From CAYTZH01 sp964442285 (GTDB lineage: Bacteria > Myxococcota_A > UBA9160 > JAFDET01), in the NCBI GenBank assembly GCA_964442285.1, contig CAYTZH010000007.1, positions 1 through 64,000 on the forward strand: a stretch of 64,000 bases of DNA, given 5' to 3'. The notes under the pieces are model-generated. The model was not told where the DNA came from. It ran no database searches and worked only from the letters and a program-made list of their open reading frames with translations. The translations under genes and the position numbers were made by a program. The first letter of the stretch is position 1, and each line of letters begins with the position of its first letter. Of this stretch, positions 51,844 to 61,510 are shown piece after piece.

Positions 51844-53739
51844 CTAGGGCGTGCAGAGGGTGTCGGCCTGGAAGTTCACCAGCGAGAGCCCTGCACCGGC
51901 GACCCCGTCCGGGCACGAGAGCGCGCGGCTCCAGCGGTTCTCGCCCCGGAACGCCGTGAGCACGGGTCCGCGTCGCTCGACCTCGCTCCGGTCCAGGATG
52001 TCCGAATACAGGAATTCGGCGACGGCGCGGTCGGGGTAGAGCGTGAGCACGCCCCAGCCGTGCTGGACGATCTCGCCGAAGACCATGTGGGGGTTCAGCG
52101 GTGACGTGGCCGTGAGGACCAGCTCCAGGACGGCCTGGAGCATGCCGCCCTGGAAGCCGAGCTCGCCCTCCAGGGTCTCGTCGAAGTTGCCCCGGGAGAC
52201 GCTGGCCGGCATGAACTCCACGCCCACCGACGCATCGCTCGTCGCCGGGTCGTAGGGCGCCGCCGGGTTTGCGGGGTCGTCCACCAGGTCGAAGGCCAGG
52301 GAGATGTGGGCGTCACCGGTCAGGATCACGTTGTCGTCGATGCCCTGGTCGCGAAGGAGCGAGAGCAGCTGGGTGCGGCTCTCGGGGAAGCCGTCCCAGG
52401 TATTGGTGTCGAACACCTCCCGCGGCTCGCCGGCGATGAACTGGGCCAGCAACGGGGCGACCCGGAGGGTGGAGAAGAGCTTCTGGGTGCCGATCACCCG
52501 CCAGGTGGCCCGCGACGCCTGCAGCGCCTCGGCCAGCCACGCGAACTGCTCCGTGCCGAGCAGGCTCGGAGCGTTCGTGCCCGGCACCGTGTCCACGTTG
52601 CGGTGGAGCAGGATGTCGACCTGGTAGAGGTCGGCCAGGTCGCCGTAGGCCAGGTGGCGGTAGAGGATCTCCGGCCGACTCGGGTCCGGGACCTGGTTGC
52701 GGATGGGGTTCCACTCCCGGAAGGCCTGCACCGAGCCGTTGAAGTCCGGCCGCGCGCGGGCCTCCACGTCGTGGTTGTCCCAGAGCATGAACCAGGGATG
52801 GGCCGCCCGGGCGGCGCGCAGATCGGGATCGCTCAGGTAGAAGGCGTGGACCGCCCGCCACTCGTCGAGGGAGCCCGGGTCGACCGGAGGATGGGGCGGA
52901 ACGCGGACGACCTCCTGCGCGTCGACGAAGTCGTAGACGTAGTCGCCCACGTGGACGACGAGGTCCAGGTCGCGCTCGGCCATGCGCCGGTAGGCGTTGA
53001 AGAAGCCCGAGTAGATGCTGCTGCAGGAGGCCACGCCCATCCGCAGGCGGTCCACGTCGCCAACGGGTGCCGTGCGCGTGCGGCCGATCTCCGAGAGGCG
53101 GCCGTCGGCGTGGCGGAAGCGGTAGTAGTAGGTCTGGCCCGGGGCCAGGTCGCCCACGTCCACGTTCACGGTGTAGTCGAGCGCCGCCAGGGCCTCGGTG
53201 CGGCCGGCCTTGACGATCTGCTCGAAGCCCGTGTCGCGGGCCAGCTCGAAGGTGGCCTCGATCACCGGCCCCTCGCCCGGCTCGGGCGTGATCCGCGTCC
53301 AGAGCACGACCCGGTGGGGCTGCGGGTCGCCCGACGCTACACCGTGTCGGAACGGGGCGCAGCCCGGGGTCATGCCCGCCGCCAGGGCCGGGTCCTGCGG
53401 GGCGGGGAGCACCGTCACGACGACCTCGTCGGCCACCGGGTCGGCCTCCCCGCGGTAGGCCGTGAGGCGCAGGGTGAGGGGCGTCGGGACCGCCACCGCC
53501 GGCGCGGTGAAGGAGAGCCGGGCGCCCTCCTCCTTGCGGCCGAGCAGGGGCACGCCCGCGATCTGCCAGTCGAGCTCGTCGGGCTCGCCGAAGACGGCCG
53601 CTTCGAGCTCGACGGGCGCGCAGGCGGCGACGCTCCGGTCGGGACCTGCCTCGACCCCCAGCTCCGCCTCGCAGGCCAGCAGGACGATGGGCAGCAGGGC
53701 GGCGAGCCAGACGCGGGCGGTTCGGGGAAGTCGGGTCAT
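51844..53739 (-). CDS. PhoD-like alkaline phosphatase/phosphodiesterase, lipoprotein
   Basis: A 631-residue protein. A lipobox signal peptide (ALLPIVLLAC) is followed by an Ig-like domain of about 90 residues (ACAPVELEAAVFGEPDELDW). The PhoD N-domain follows (FRHGVASGDPQPHRVVLWTR), then the metallophosphatase core with ASCSSIYSGFF, VVHVGDYVYD, MLWDNHDVEAR and LTGDAHISLAF. PhoD enzymes use Fe/Ca to release phosphate from monoesters and diesters outside the cytoplasm. Here it would be anchored to a membrane. The ATG at 53739 gives the best signal peptide; an upstream start nine residues earlier is less likely. Confidence 0.9.
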   Translation of the reverse strand: MTRLPRTARVWLAALLPIVLLACEAELGVEAGPDRSVAACAPVELEAAVFGEPDELDWQIAGVPLLGRKEEGARLSFTAPAVAVPTPLTLRLTAYRGEADPVADEVVVTVLPAPQDPALAAGMTPGCAPFRHGVASGDPQPHRVVLWTRITPEPGEGPVIEATFELARDTGFEQIVKAGRTEALAALDYTVNVDVGDLAPGQTYYYRFRHADGRLSEIGRTRTAPVGDVDRLRMGVASCSSIYSGFFNAYRRMAERDLDLVVHVGDYVYDFVDAQEVVRVPPHPPVDPGSLDEWRAVHAFYLSDPDLRAARAAHPWFMLWDNHDVEARARPDFNGSVQAFREWNPIRNQVPDPSRPEILYRHLAYGDLADLYQVDILLHRNVDTVPGTNAPSLLGTEQFAWLAEALQASRATWRVIGTQKLFSTLRVAPLLAQFIAGEPREVFDTNTWDGFPESRTQLLSLLRDQGIDDNVILTGDAHISLAFDLVDDPANPAAPYDPATSDASVGVEFMPASVSRGNFDETLEGELGFQGGMLQAVLELVLTATSPLNPHMVFGEIVQHGWGVLTLYPDRAVAEFLYSDILDRSEVERRGPVLTAFRGENRWSRALSCPDGVAGAGLSLVNFQADTLCTP

Positions 53740-53827
53740 CTCTCTCTGGGTGGCGTCGGAAGACACCGGCGTGGCAGCCGACCTGGGAATGTCGCCGAGG
53801 GGCCGGAGAACGGCGTTCCCCTGGGGG

Positions 53828-54247
53828 TCACCAGCTGCCGACGTTCTCCATCGAGGTCCAGGGCTCCTGCGGCGGCAGCGCCTCGCCCTCCTGCAGCAGC
53901 TCCACCGAGATGCCGTCGGGCGAGCGGACGAAGGCCATGCGGCCGTCCCGGGGCGGTCGGTTGATCGTCACCCCCGCGTCCATGAGCCGCTGGCAGGTGG
54001 CGTAGATGTCCTTCACCGCGTAGGCCAGGTGCCCGAAGTTCCGGCCGCCGCCGTACTCCTCCGGATCCCAGTTGTAGGTGAGCTCGACCTGGGCCTCCGG
54101 GTTCTCGGGCGCGCCGAGGAAGACCAGGGTGAAGCGCCCGGGCTCGACGTCGATGCGTCGCTGCTCCACCAAACCGAGCTTGTTGCAGTAGAAGTCGAGC
54201 GACGCGTCCAGGTCGGTCACCCGGACCATCGTGTGCAGGTAGCGCAT
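53828..54247 (-). CDS. gloA: Glyoxalase I (lactoylglutathione lyase)
   Basis: A 139-residue VOC-fold protein with two beta-alpha-beta repeats. The first is RYLHTMVRVTDLDASLDFY with metal His and EAQVELTYNWDPEEY (metal Glu). The second is NFGHLAYAVKDIYATCQRL (metal His) and SPDGISVELLQEGE (metal Glu). YNWDPEEYGGGRNFGHLA is the classic GloA segment. It isomerises the methylglyoxal-glutathione hemithioacetal. Length matches bacterial GloA. The PhoD gene follows on the same strand after 88 bases. ATG at 54247 with GGAG upstream. Confidence 0.92.
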   Translation of the reverse strand: MRYLHTMVRVTDLDASLDFYCNKLGLVEQRRIDVEPGRFTLVFLGAPENPEAQVELTYNWDPEEYGGGRNFGHLAYAVKDIYATCQRLMDAGVTINRPPRDGRMAFVRSPDGISVELLQEGEALPPQEPWTSMENVGSW

Positions 54248-54331
54248 GGGGGACTCCTCCGGCCCGAACCGTAGCGGCCGGCCCGACGCTGCGCTGGACC
54301 CGCCGACCGCGAGCGTGTAGAACCGGACCCC

Positions 54332-54721
54332 ATGGCCCGCGCCCGCCTGCCGCTCCTCTACCTCATGTCGCTGCTGTACTGCACGGCGGGCTTCATGCAC
54401 CTGCTCCGGCCCGACTTCTTCGTGGCGATCGTGCCGCCCGGGCTGCCGAGCCCCGAGTGGCTCAACGTCCTCTCCGGCCTCTTCGAGATCAGCCTGGGCG
54501 TGTTCGTGCTGGAGCCGCGCGTGCGCTGGCTCGCGGCGTGGGGAATCATCGCCCTGCTCATCGCCGTCTTCCCCGCCAACGTGAACATGGCCCTCCAGAA
54601 CCTCGGGCCCGACGGGCCGGGTACGGGGAGCCCGCCGCTCAACTGGGCTCGGCTGCCGCTCCAGCTCGTGATGATCGCCTGGGCCTGGTGGTACACGCGC
54701 CCGGAGCCCGAGGGCAGCTAG
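54332..54721 (+). CDS. DoxX-like small membrane protein
   Basis: A 129-residue protein with four predicted transmembrane helices, in the DoxX/DUF417 arrangement: SLLYCTAGFMHLLRPDFF, LNVLSGLFEISLGVFVLEP, AWGIIALLIAVFPANVNMAL and LPLQLVMIAWAWWYTR. The HLLRP-F and FPAN-NM motifs are usual for this group. Function not established; DoxX proteins are linked to thiosulfate oxidation or redox defence in some organisms. ATG at 54332. Confidence 0.75.
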   Translation: MARARLPLLYLMSLLYCTAGFMHLLRPDFFVAIVPPGLPSPEWLNVLSGLFEISLGVFVLEPRVRWLAAWGIIALLIAVFPANVNMALQNLGPDGPGTGSPPLNWARLPLQLVMIAWAWWYTRPEPEGS

Positions 54722-54762
54722 CGGCAGATCTGGCGTCGATCGTCGCGGGTCGCGGGCCGACC

Positions 54763-56030
54763 TCAGGCGGCGAGGCGCAGCCGAAGCCGCGCCGGCCCCC
54801 GGACGATGAACGAGTCGACCAGCTCCCGTGTCCCGCTCCGGCGCTCGAGGCGCGGCAGCGCCGGGGCCAGCGCCTCCAGCGCCGCACCGGCCTCGAGCCG
54901 CGCCAGGGAGCGCCCAGGCAGAAGTGGTTGCCGAAGCCGAAGCCCAGATGGCCCCGGGCATCGCGCTCCGGATCGAAGCGGGCCGCGTCGGAAAACCGGG
55001 CCTCGTCGCGGTTGGCGGAGCCGAGGAGCAGTGCCAGGACCGAGCCCGCCGGGAGTGCCGTGCCGCCGAGCTCGGTGTCCGCCCGGACGCTGCGGAAGAC
55101 GAGCTGGATCGGGCTCTCCCAGCGCAGGGTCTCCTCCACCACGCCGGGCACCCGGCCGGGGTCCGCAGCCACCTCCGCCAGCACCTCGGGGTGGTCGAGC
55201 AGGGCGCACACGGCGTTGCCGATGAGGTTGGTCGTGGTCTCGTTGCCGGCGATCAGGAGCAGCTGCACGAACAGGATGAGCTCGATCTCGGAGAGCGGAG
55301 GACTGCCGTCGTGCGCGCCCGCCAGCAGCACGCTCACCAGGTCGTCCCCGGGCTCGCGCCGTCGCGCGGCGATCACGCCGCGCAGATAGCTCGTCAGGCC
55401 CGTGAAGGCCTCGGTGAGCTCCGGACTGAAGCGGTCGCCGCGACCGGGACCGGAGATGCCGTCGATGAAGGCGTCGCTCCAGCGCTTGAAGTCGTCGAGT
55501 CGCTCGCGCTCCACGCCCAGCATCTCGGCGATGATGGTGACCGGGAGCGGGATGGCGAGGTCGCGGATCAGGTCGACGTCCCCGCCCTGGCGAAGTCGTC
55601 CCATGCAGTCCGCCACCAGCTCGCGCACGCGCGGCTCCCACGCCTGGATGCGTCGCGGCGTGAAGCCCCGATTCACCAGGCCCCGCAGGCTGCCGTGGAC
55701 CGGAGGGTCCTCGGCGATCAGCTGACGGGCCCGGCCGAAGGCCAGCGGATTGAGCCGGGTGCGTAGCACCGCGGTGAACAGGAATCGTGCGAACCCCCAG
55801 GTGAGCGCGGGCAGCGACTCGCTTCCGGAGTTCATCAACATCGAGAACATGGCCCGGGAGGAGAAGCGCTCGGGCTGCTTGAGGACGCTCACGACCTCGT
55901 CGTAGCGCGCCACGCACCAGACCCCGGACGTCGGGCCGCGGTGCAGCGTGGGCTGCGCGCGCAGCGCGGCGTAGATGGGGTACGGATCGTCGGGCTGGCG
56001 AGGAGCGAGGGGCTCGTAGTCGAGGTGCAT
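54763..56030 (-). pseudogene. Cytochrome P450 with one-base frameshift in the haem-binding motif
   Basis: The ATG at 56030 (GGGAGG site) opens a CYP with PDDPYPIYAALRAQPT, the I-helix LLLIAGNETTTN, ETLRWESP (ExxR) and FDPERDARGHLGFGFGNHFCLG, which is the haem Cys loop. Directly after CLGA, near 54914, the frame fails. One base is missing: the sequence GGGCGCTCCC should have an extra G. In the next frame the expected L-helix and C-terminus continue to the stop at 54763 (LARLEAGAALEAL ... LRLRLAA). With one base restored the protein would be about 422 residues, normal for bacterial CYPs. Either a recent mutation or a sequencing/assembly indel. Substrate unknown. Confidence 0.8.
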
Positions 56031-56388
56031 GGGACCTCCCGGGGGATTCAGTGTAGCCCGAGAGCGGCTGCCCCTGCGCACCCTGGAGCTGGGGGCTCGC
56101 TCGAGGTCCCCGGGGTGACACCAGGGCGCTGGACGCTGGCCCTCGGAGATCGCGCCATCGGCCTGGGCCGCACCGACTTCGACGCCATCCTGCACGGACT
56201 CCTCCTCGTCGTCCGCCACGGCTGGCGTGGCGACGGCCAGGGCGGCCGGCCGGGCTTCGCCCCAGCCATGCCTCCTCCCGGGTCGTACGTGCTCGAGGGC
56301 CGGAATGCGGGTGGTGCGATCCGACAGTCCCGCTCCCGGCTGGCTCAGCTAGCGTCCCTCCCGCCGACGCACGAACAGGAGCGGCCCC
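56031..56388. other. Intergenic region between P450 and pqi operon
   Basis: These 358 bases separate divergent genes and should hold both promoters. One plus-strand frame beginning near a GTG at about 56115 reads TPGRWTLALGDRAIGLG but runs into pqiA without a stop, so I do not call it. No clear hairpin or -10/-35 pair is seen. Confidence 0.4.
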
Positions 56389-56997
56389 ATGGCCCAGGAA
56401 CGCCCGATCGCCTGCCACGACTGCGACCTGCTGCACCGGCTCGGGGAGATTCCCCTCGGCTCGGTGGCCCGCTGCCGCCGCTGCGGCGGCGTGCTGCGCA
56501 AGCGGCGGCCCCGCAGCATCGAGCGGACGCTGGCGCTGGTCATCGGCGCGGCCATCCTGTTCGGCGTCGCCAACGCCTTCCCCTTCCTGTCGTTCGACAT
56601 GAAGGGCCAGGAGGTCCAGACCACCCTGGTGACCGGTGTGGTGGACCTCTGGCGGCAGGGGATGCCCGAGCTTGCCGCCCTGGTCTTCCTGACGATCTTC
56701 CTGGCGCCGCTGCTCCAGATCGCCCTGCTGCTCTACGTGCTGCTCCCGCTCCACCGCCACCGGGTGCCCTGGAAGATGCCCCAGGCCTTCCGGCTGCTCC
56801 GGCGCGTGGAGCCCTGGAGCATGATGGAGGTCTTCATGATCGGGATCCTGGTGGCCATCGTGAAGCTCCTGGACATGGCCACCATCGAGGCCGGGCTGGC
56901 CCTCTGGGCCTTCGTCCTGCTGTTCGTCCTGATCACGGCCGCCGTGGCCTCCCTGGATCCCCACGCGGTCTGGGAGCGGGCCGAGGGGCGCGGATGA
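56389..56997 (+). CDS. pqiA: PqiA-domain inner-membrane protein, first half
   Basis: A 202-residue protein equal to one PqiA repeat. It has an N-terminal zinc-ribbon-like CHDCDLLHRLGEI ... CRRCGGVLRKRRP, then four hydrophobic helices (ALVIGAAILFGVANAFPFL through FVLLFVLITAAVASLDPHAVW). E. coli PqiA carries two such repeats on one chain; here they are separate genes. PqiA is the membrane partner of the PqiB MCE tunnel that moves lipids between the membranes. The stop overlaps the next ATG (ATGA). ATG at 56389 follows AGGAGCGGCCCC. Confidence 0.88.
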   Translation: MAQERPIACHDCDLLHRLGEIPLGSVARCRRCGGVLRKRRPRSIERTLALVIGAAILFGVANAFPFLSFDMKGQEVQTTLVTGVVDLWRQGMPELAALVFLTIFLAPLLQIALLLYVLLPLHRHRVPWKMPQAFRLLRRVEPWSMMEVFMIGILVAIVKLLDMATIEAGLALWAFVLLFVLITAAVASLDPHAVWERAEGRG

Positions 56998-57620
56998 GCG
57001 AGACGACCGCCCTCTCGCGGGCGTGCGCGACCTGCCACATGTGCGGCCTGCTCGCGCGCCTTCCGAGCGACCACGCCCACGCGCGCTGCCCCCGCTGCGG
57101 CGAGGCCCTGCACGCCCGCAAGCCCCAGAGCGTGCAGCGCGCCTGGGCCTTCGTCCTCGCCGCGGCCATCTGCTACGTGCCGGCCAACGTCTTCTACATC
57201 ATGACGATCACCACCCTGGGGAAGCCGGAGCCCAGCACCATCCTCTCCGGGGTCGCGTATCTGCTGCATCACGGCATGTGGCCCCTGGCGCTCATCGTCT
57301 TCGTCGCCAGCGTGTTCGTGCCCCTGATGAAGATCGCCATCCTGGTGGCGCTGCTGGTCTCGGTGCAGCGGCGCTCGCTGTGGAGGCCCGTGGACCGCAC
57401 CCGCCTCTACCGCCTCACGGAGGCGATCGGCCGCTGGTCCATGGTCGACATCTACGTGGTCACGGTGCTCGTCGCCCTGGTGAAGCTCGGTGCCCTGGCC
57501 ACGATCGAAGCGAACATCGGCGCCGTCTTCTTCGGCGCGGTGGTCGTGCTCACCATGCTGGCCGCGGAGTCCTTCGACCCGCGGCTGATCTGGGACGGGT
57601 GCGAAGCGAGGACTCCATGA
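56994..57620 (+). CDS. pqiA: PqiA-domain inner-membrane protein, second half
   Basis: A 208-residue second PqiA repeat. The zinc ribbon CATCHMCGLLARL ... CPRCGEALHARKP is followed by four helices (WAFVLAAAICYVPANVFYIM ... VVVLTMLAAESFDPRLIWD). It starts by ATGA overlap with the first PqiA gene and its own stop overlaps the pqiB ATG, so the three are translationally coupled. Together the two halves reconstitute the E. coli arrangement, presumably as a heterodimer. Confidence 0.88.
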   Translation: MSETTALSRACATCHMCGLLARLPSDHAHARCPRCGEALHARKPQSVQRAWAFVLAAAICYVPANVFYIMTITTLGKPEPSTILSGVAYLLHHGMWPLALIVFVASVFVPLMKIAILVALLVSVQRRSLWRPVDRTRLYRLTEAIGRWSMVDIYVVTVLVALVKLGALATIEANIGAVFFGAVVVLTMLAAESFDPRLIWDGCEARTP

Positions 57621-59197
57621 CCGAACATGAACCGGAACTTCCGGACGCCGGCGGCGTCGACCCGGCGGTGGTCGAGCGGCGCAGCCGCCCCTCGATCATC
57701 TGGGTGGTGCCCGTGGTGGCGGCGCTCGCGGGCGCCTTCGTCGCGTGGCGGGCCATCTCCGAGCAGGGGCCGTCGATCCGCATCCACTTCGCCACCGCCG
57801 AGGGCCTGGAGGCCGGCAAGACCAAGCTCCGCTTCAAGGACGTGGAGGTGGGCCTGGTGGAGACGATCGAGCTGGCGGACGACCTCTCCGGCGTCACCGT
57901 GACGGCGCAGATGGGGAAGGACTTCGAGCGCTACCTCACCGACCGGACCCGCTTCTGGGTCGTGCGGGCCCGCATCGCCGGCGGCCAGGTCTCGGGCCTG
58001 GGGACGCTCTTCTCGGGGGCCTACATCGGCGTCGATCCGGTGCCCGAGGGCGAGTCCGCCCGGGAGTTCCGCGGGCTCGACGAGGCGCCGGTGGTCACCA
58101 CCGAGGACCCGGGCCGACACTTCGTGCTGCGATCCCGCCGCGCCGGCGCGTTCGAGCCCGGCACGCCCGTCTTCTACCACCGCATCCGGGTGGGTGAGGT
58201 GATCTCGTCGGAGCTCGACGCCTCGGGGGAGTTCGTCACGGTGCGTGTATTCGTCGACGCGCCCCACGACGTCCGCGTGCGCGAGGAGTCGCGCTTCTGG
58301 AACGCCAGCGGCTTCGACGTCTCCGTGACCGCGGAGGGGGTGAGCGTCGACACCGAGTCGGTGGCCAGCATCCTGATCGGCGGCATCGCCTTCGACTCGC
58401 CGCCGGGCGAGGCCGGCAACCGGGCGGAGGCGGAGGCCGTCTTCCCCCTCTACGAGAGCCGCGCCGCCAGCGAGCGCCGGGAGTACACCCGCAAGGTCAC
58501 CTGGCTCCTGCACTTCGACCAGTCGGTGCGCGGGCTGGTGCCGGGCTCGCCGGTGGAGTTCCGCGGGATCCGCATCGGCGAGGTGACGGACGTGCGCCTC
58601 CAGATCGAGGACCGGCAGCGGATCCGGATCCCCGTGCTCGTGGAGGTGGAGCCCGAGCGCTTCGGCAACTTCGAGCGCCTGACCGACGGCCAGCGCCGCG
58701 TCGCCCTGGACCGCATGGTGGCCGAGGGGCTGCGGGCGCAGCTGGCGCGGGGCAACCTGCTCACCGGGCAGATGCTCGTCGCCCTGGACATGCACCCGGG
58801 TGCCGAGCCCGTCGCGATCGACTGGGAGGGTCCCTACCCCCAGATGCCGACCATCGGCACGCCCCTCGAGGAGATCGGCGACGACGTCACCGAGATCGTG
58901 AAGAAGATCGACAGCCTGCCCCTGCAGGAGATCGGGGACAGCCTGAACGAGTCCCTGGCCCAGATGGCGCAGCTCTCGCGGCAGATCAACGAAGACGTCG
59001 TCCCGCGGCTCACCGCGGCCCTGGGCTCGGCGGACCAGACCCTGGCCTCGGCCAACACCATGCTCGGTGTGGACTCGCCCCTGCACCAGGAGCTACCCCG
59101 TCTGCTGCTAGAGCTCACGGACGCCGCCCGCGCCCTGAACCTGGCGGCCACCCAGCTCGAGCAGGAGCCGGAGTCGCTGCTCCGGGGGCGGGAGTGA
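57617..59197 (+). CDS. pqiB: PqiB, MCE-domain lipid-transport tunnel protein
   Basis: A 526-residue protein. One N-terminal transmembrane helix (IIWVVPVVAALAGAFVAW) precedes three MCE domains, each opening with the typical pattern: IRIHFATAEGLEAGKTKLRF, a second around FEPGTPVFYHRIRVGEVI and a third around LVPGSPVEFRGIRIGEV. A C-terminal helical region (IVKKIDSLPLQEIGDSLNESL) fits the coiled-coil needle seen in E. coli PqiB. It bridges the periplasm for lipid traffic. Length is close to the E. coli protein. Coupled by overlap to pqiA and to pqiC. Confidence 0.93.
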   Translation: MTEHEPELPDAGGVDPAVVERRSRPSIIWVVPVVAALAGAFVAWRAISEQGPSIRIHFATAEGLEAGKTKLRFKDVEVGLVETIELADDLSGVTVTAQMGKDFERYLTDRTRFWVVRARIAGGQVSGLGTLFSGAYIGVDPVPEGESAREFRGLDEAPVVTTEDPGRHFVLRSRRAGAFEPGTPVFYHRIRVGEVISSELDASGEFVTVRVFVDAPHDVRVREESRFWNASGFDVSVTAEGVSVDTESVASILIGGIAFDSPPGEAGNRAEAEAVFPLYESRAASERREYTRKVTWLLHFDQSVRGLVPGSPVEFRGIRIGEVTDVRLQIEDRQRIRIPVLVEVEPERFGNFERLTDGQRRVALDRMVAEGLRAQLARGNLLTGQMLVALDMHPGAEPVAIDWEGPYPQMPTIGTPLEEIGDDVTEIVKKIDSLPLQEIGDSLNESLAQMAQLSRQINEDVVPRLTAALGSADQTLASANTMLGVDSPLHQELPRLLLELTDAARALNLAATQLEQEPESLLRGRE

Positions 59198-59820
59198 CGG
59201 CGTTGCGTCGAGGCGCGTCGGGGCGGGGTCGGACGGCAGCGTGCCTTGGTCTGGTCGCCGCGCTCCTGGTGTCGGGATGCCTCGGCCGCAGTCCGCGGCC
59301 CGAGTACTACCGGCTCGAGGCCACGGCGGTGGGCGCTCCTCCGGTCGCCTCGCTTCCGGAGCTGGGCCTTGCGATCGGGCCGATCGAGATGCCCCGCTAC
59401 CTGGAGCGCCCGCGGCTGGTGAGCCGGGACGGCGAGCACCGGCTCGTGCTCGCCTCCGCCCAGCGCTGGGGCGGGTCCCTCGGGGCCGAGGTGGATCGCG
59501 TGGTGGCCGACGACCTCTCGGCTCTGCTCGGGACGCCTCGCGTGGCGGTGTATCCCGTCCGGGCGCGCTTCCCGGTGACCTGGCGCGTGCTCATCGACGT
59601 GCGCGCCTTCGAGGGCGCGCCGGGCGAGAGCGTCCTGCTGCGGGCGCGTTGGATGGTGGCGTCGGGGACCACGGGCGAGGCGGTCGCCGTCGAGGAGAGC
59701 GCCATCAGCCAGCCCACCGACGGGGCCTCCTGGGATGCCTACGTCGCCGCCCACAGTCAGGCCCTGGGCCGGCTCACGCGGGAGATCGCCTCCCGGATCG
59801 CATCGCTCCCGGCGCCATAG
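59194..59820 (+). CDS. pqiC: PqiC, outer-membrane lipoprotein of the Pqi system
   Basis: A 208-residue lipoprotein with lipobox LLVSGC after a basic N-terminus. The ABC-type transport-auxiliary (DUF330) domain reads PEYYRLEATAV, LAIGPIEMPRYLERPRLVSR and WGGSLGAEVDRVVADDLSALL. It anchors the PqiB needle at the outer membrane. GTG at 59194 overlaps the pqiB stop (GTGA). It is the last gene of the four-gene pqi operon. Confidence 0.92.
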   Translation: MTALRRGASGRGRTAACLGLVAALLVSGCLGRSPRPEYYRLEATAVGAPPVASLPELGLAIGPIEMPRYLERPRLVSRDGEHRLVLASAQRWGGSLGAEVDRVVADDLSALLGTPRVAVYPVRARFPVTWRVLIDVRAFEGAPGESVLLRARWMVASGTTGEAVAVEESAISQPTDGASWDAYVAAHSQALGRLTREIASRIASLPAP

Positions 59821-59834
59821 GTCGCGGGCATGGT

Positions 59835-60091
<257 letters not shown>

Positions 60092-60138
60092 ACGCCGCCG
60101 TCGACGCCCGGCCCGTGACGCCGGCCGGCCCCCGCATC

Positions 60139-60879
60139 TCAGCGCGCCGCGCGATCCCGCAGGTCGAGGACCTCGCCGTTCTGGAAGTCGTCGCGGACCA
60201 CCAGGTCCCAGATCTCCCGGGCCACCTCGTGGGCGTCGCGCAGGGCGAACGACTCGTGGAGCTCCACGAAGCGCTCGACCTCGGGGAAGTCCCGTTCCGA
60301 CATCTCGCGGATCTCGGCCTGCATGGCCGTGGCCACCACCCCGGGCGCGATGGACACCAGCCGGCAGCGACCGCCGCGTCGCTCCTGCTCGGCCCCGACG
60401 GTGCGCACCCACTGGTCGACGGCGGCCTTGCCCGCGCCGTAGGCGCTCCAGCCCTCGTAGACCGAGCGCGCCGCGCCCGACCCGATGACGACCAGCGTGC
60501 AGCGCGCCGCCGTATGGGCGGCGATGCGCAGGAAGGCGTCGCCGAGCACCTGGGGCGCCGCGCTGTTGAGCAGAACCTGGCGCGTGTAGCCCAGCGGGTC
60601 GACCTCGCCCGCGTAGCCCATGGGCTGGAGCGTGCCGGCGTTCTGGACGAAGACCACCCGTTCGCCGCCGAAGCCCGCCACCTTGCGCTCCAGGGCCGTC
60701 GCCACCTCGGGCCAGGCGCGCGGATCCGCCAGGTCCGCCTTCACGTGCTCCACCTCGGGGTCGGGCGTGCCGCGGCGGCTCACGTCCACCCGGCGCAGGT
60801 CCGGGAACGGGGCGGCCTCGAGCAGGGCGCGGCCGATCCCACTCGATCCGCCAGTCACGATCACGAGCGATGCTGCCAT
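60139..60879 (-). CDS. Short-chain dehydrogenase/reductase (sepiapterin-reductase-like)
   Basis: A 246-residue classical SDR. The cofactor motif VIVTGGSSGIGRALL is at the N-terminus, QNAG in the middle, catalytic Ser in VVIGSGAARS and YxxxK in AYGAGKAAVDQW, with the PG turn in SIAPGVVATAM. The layout is close to sepiapterin-reductase-like SDRs, but the substrate is not fixed. The ATG at 60879 directly precedes the first strand and is preferred over a longer start. Confidence 0.88.
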   Translation of the reverse strand: MAASLVIVTGGSSGIGRALLEAAPFPDLRRVDVSRRGTPDPEVEHVKADLADPRAWPEVATALERKVAGFGGERVVFVQNAGTLQPMGYAGEVDPLGYTRQVLLNSAAPQVLGDAFLRIAAHTAARCTLVVIGSGAARSVYEGWSAYGAGKAAVDQWVRTVGAEQERRGGRCRLVSIAPGVVATAMQAEIREMSERDFPEVERFVELHESFALRDAHEVAREIWDLVVRDDFQNGEVLDLRDRAAR

Positions 60880-60991
60880 GGGCCGCACTCTAGCGCGGAC
60901 CCGGGACGGCGGGATGACGTCGCGGCTTGACACCGCGCGAGGCGAGGGACCATGCTGCCGCGACGGGAAGCGCTACCGCAAAGGGGAGATC

Positions 60992-61510
60992 GTGGAGACC
61001 ACGCCGACCGCAACGCCCCGCTCGCTCACCGACCGCATGCTGGGTGCCGCGCAGCTCGACGCCTCGACCTTCGAAGAGGTGGAGGGCGACGAGAGCGCCA
61101 CCTCGCAGGCCGCCCTCGTCGTGGGCATGGTGGCCGTGGCCTCGGCCGTGGGCGGCGTCGGCGGCGGGGCGCGCGGGGTCGTCGCAGGCCTGCTCTCCGC
61201 GTTCCTGGGCTGGCTCGTCTGGTCCGGCATCACCTTCCTGGTGGGCGACCGGCTGCTGGGGGGCAAGGCCACCTGGGGCGAGCTGCTGCGGACCCTGGGC
61301 TTCGCCCAGGCTCCGGGGGTCCTCTTCGTGCTGGGCGTCGTTCCGGTGCTCGGCGTATTCGTGCGCCTGGCCGTGTCCGTCTGGATCCTCGTGGCCGGCA
61401 TCGTCGCGATCCGCCAGGCCCTGGACTTCACGACCGGCAAGGCGATCGCCACGGCCGTGATCGGCTGGCTCGGCTACGCGGTGCTCGCGGCGCTGCTACC
61501 CGGCCTCTGA
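60992..61510 (+). CDS. Yip1-family membrane protein
   Basis: A 172-residue protein with an N-terminal amphipathic segment (LTDRMLGAAQLDASTFEEV) and about five hydrophobic helices with the Yip1-domain pattern (FLGWLVWSGITFLVGDRLLGG, ELLRTLGFAQAPGVL, ILVAGIVAIRQALDF). Function in bacteria is unknown. GTG at 60992 has an AAGGGGAG site. Its end overlaps the convergent ligase-like gene by 15 bases. Confidence 0.78.
   Translation: METTPTATPRSLTDRMLGAAQLDASTFEEVEGDESATSQAALVVGMVAVASAVGGVGGGARGVVAGLLSAFLGWLVWSGITFLVGDRLLGGKATWGELLRTLGFAQAPGVLFVLGVVPVLGVFVRLAVSVWILVAGIVAIRQALDFTTGKAIATAVIGWLGYAVLAALLPGL

Noticed and set aside
56115..56388. Possible short gene before pqiA
   Set aside because: No stop before pqiA, no ribosome site, no recognisable protein.
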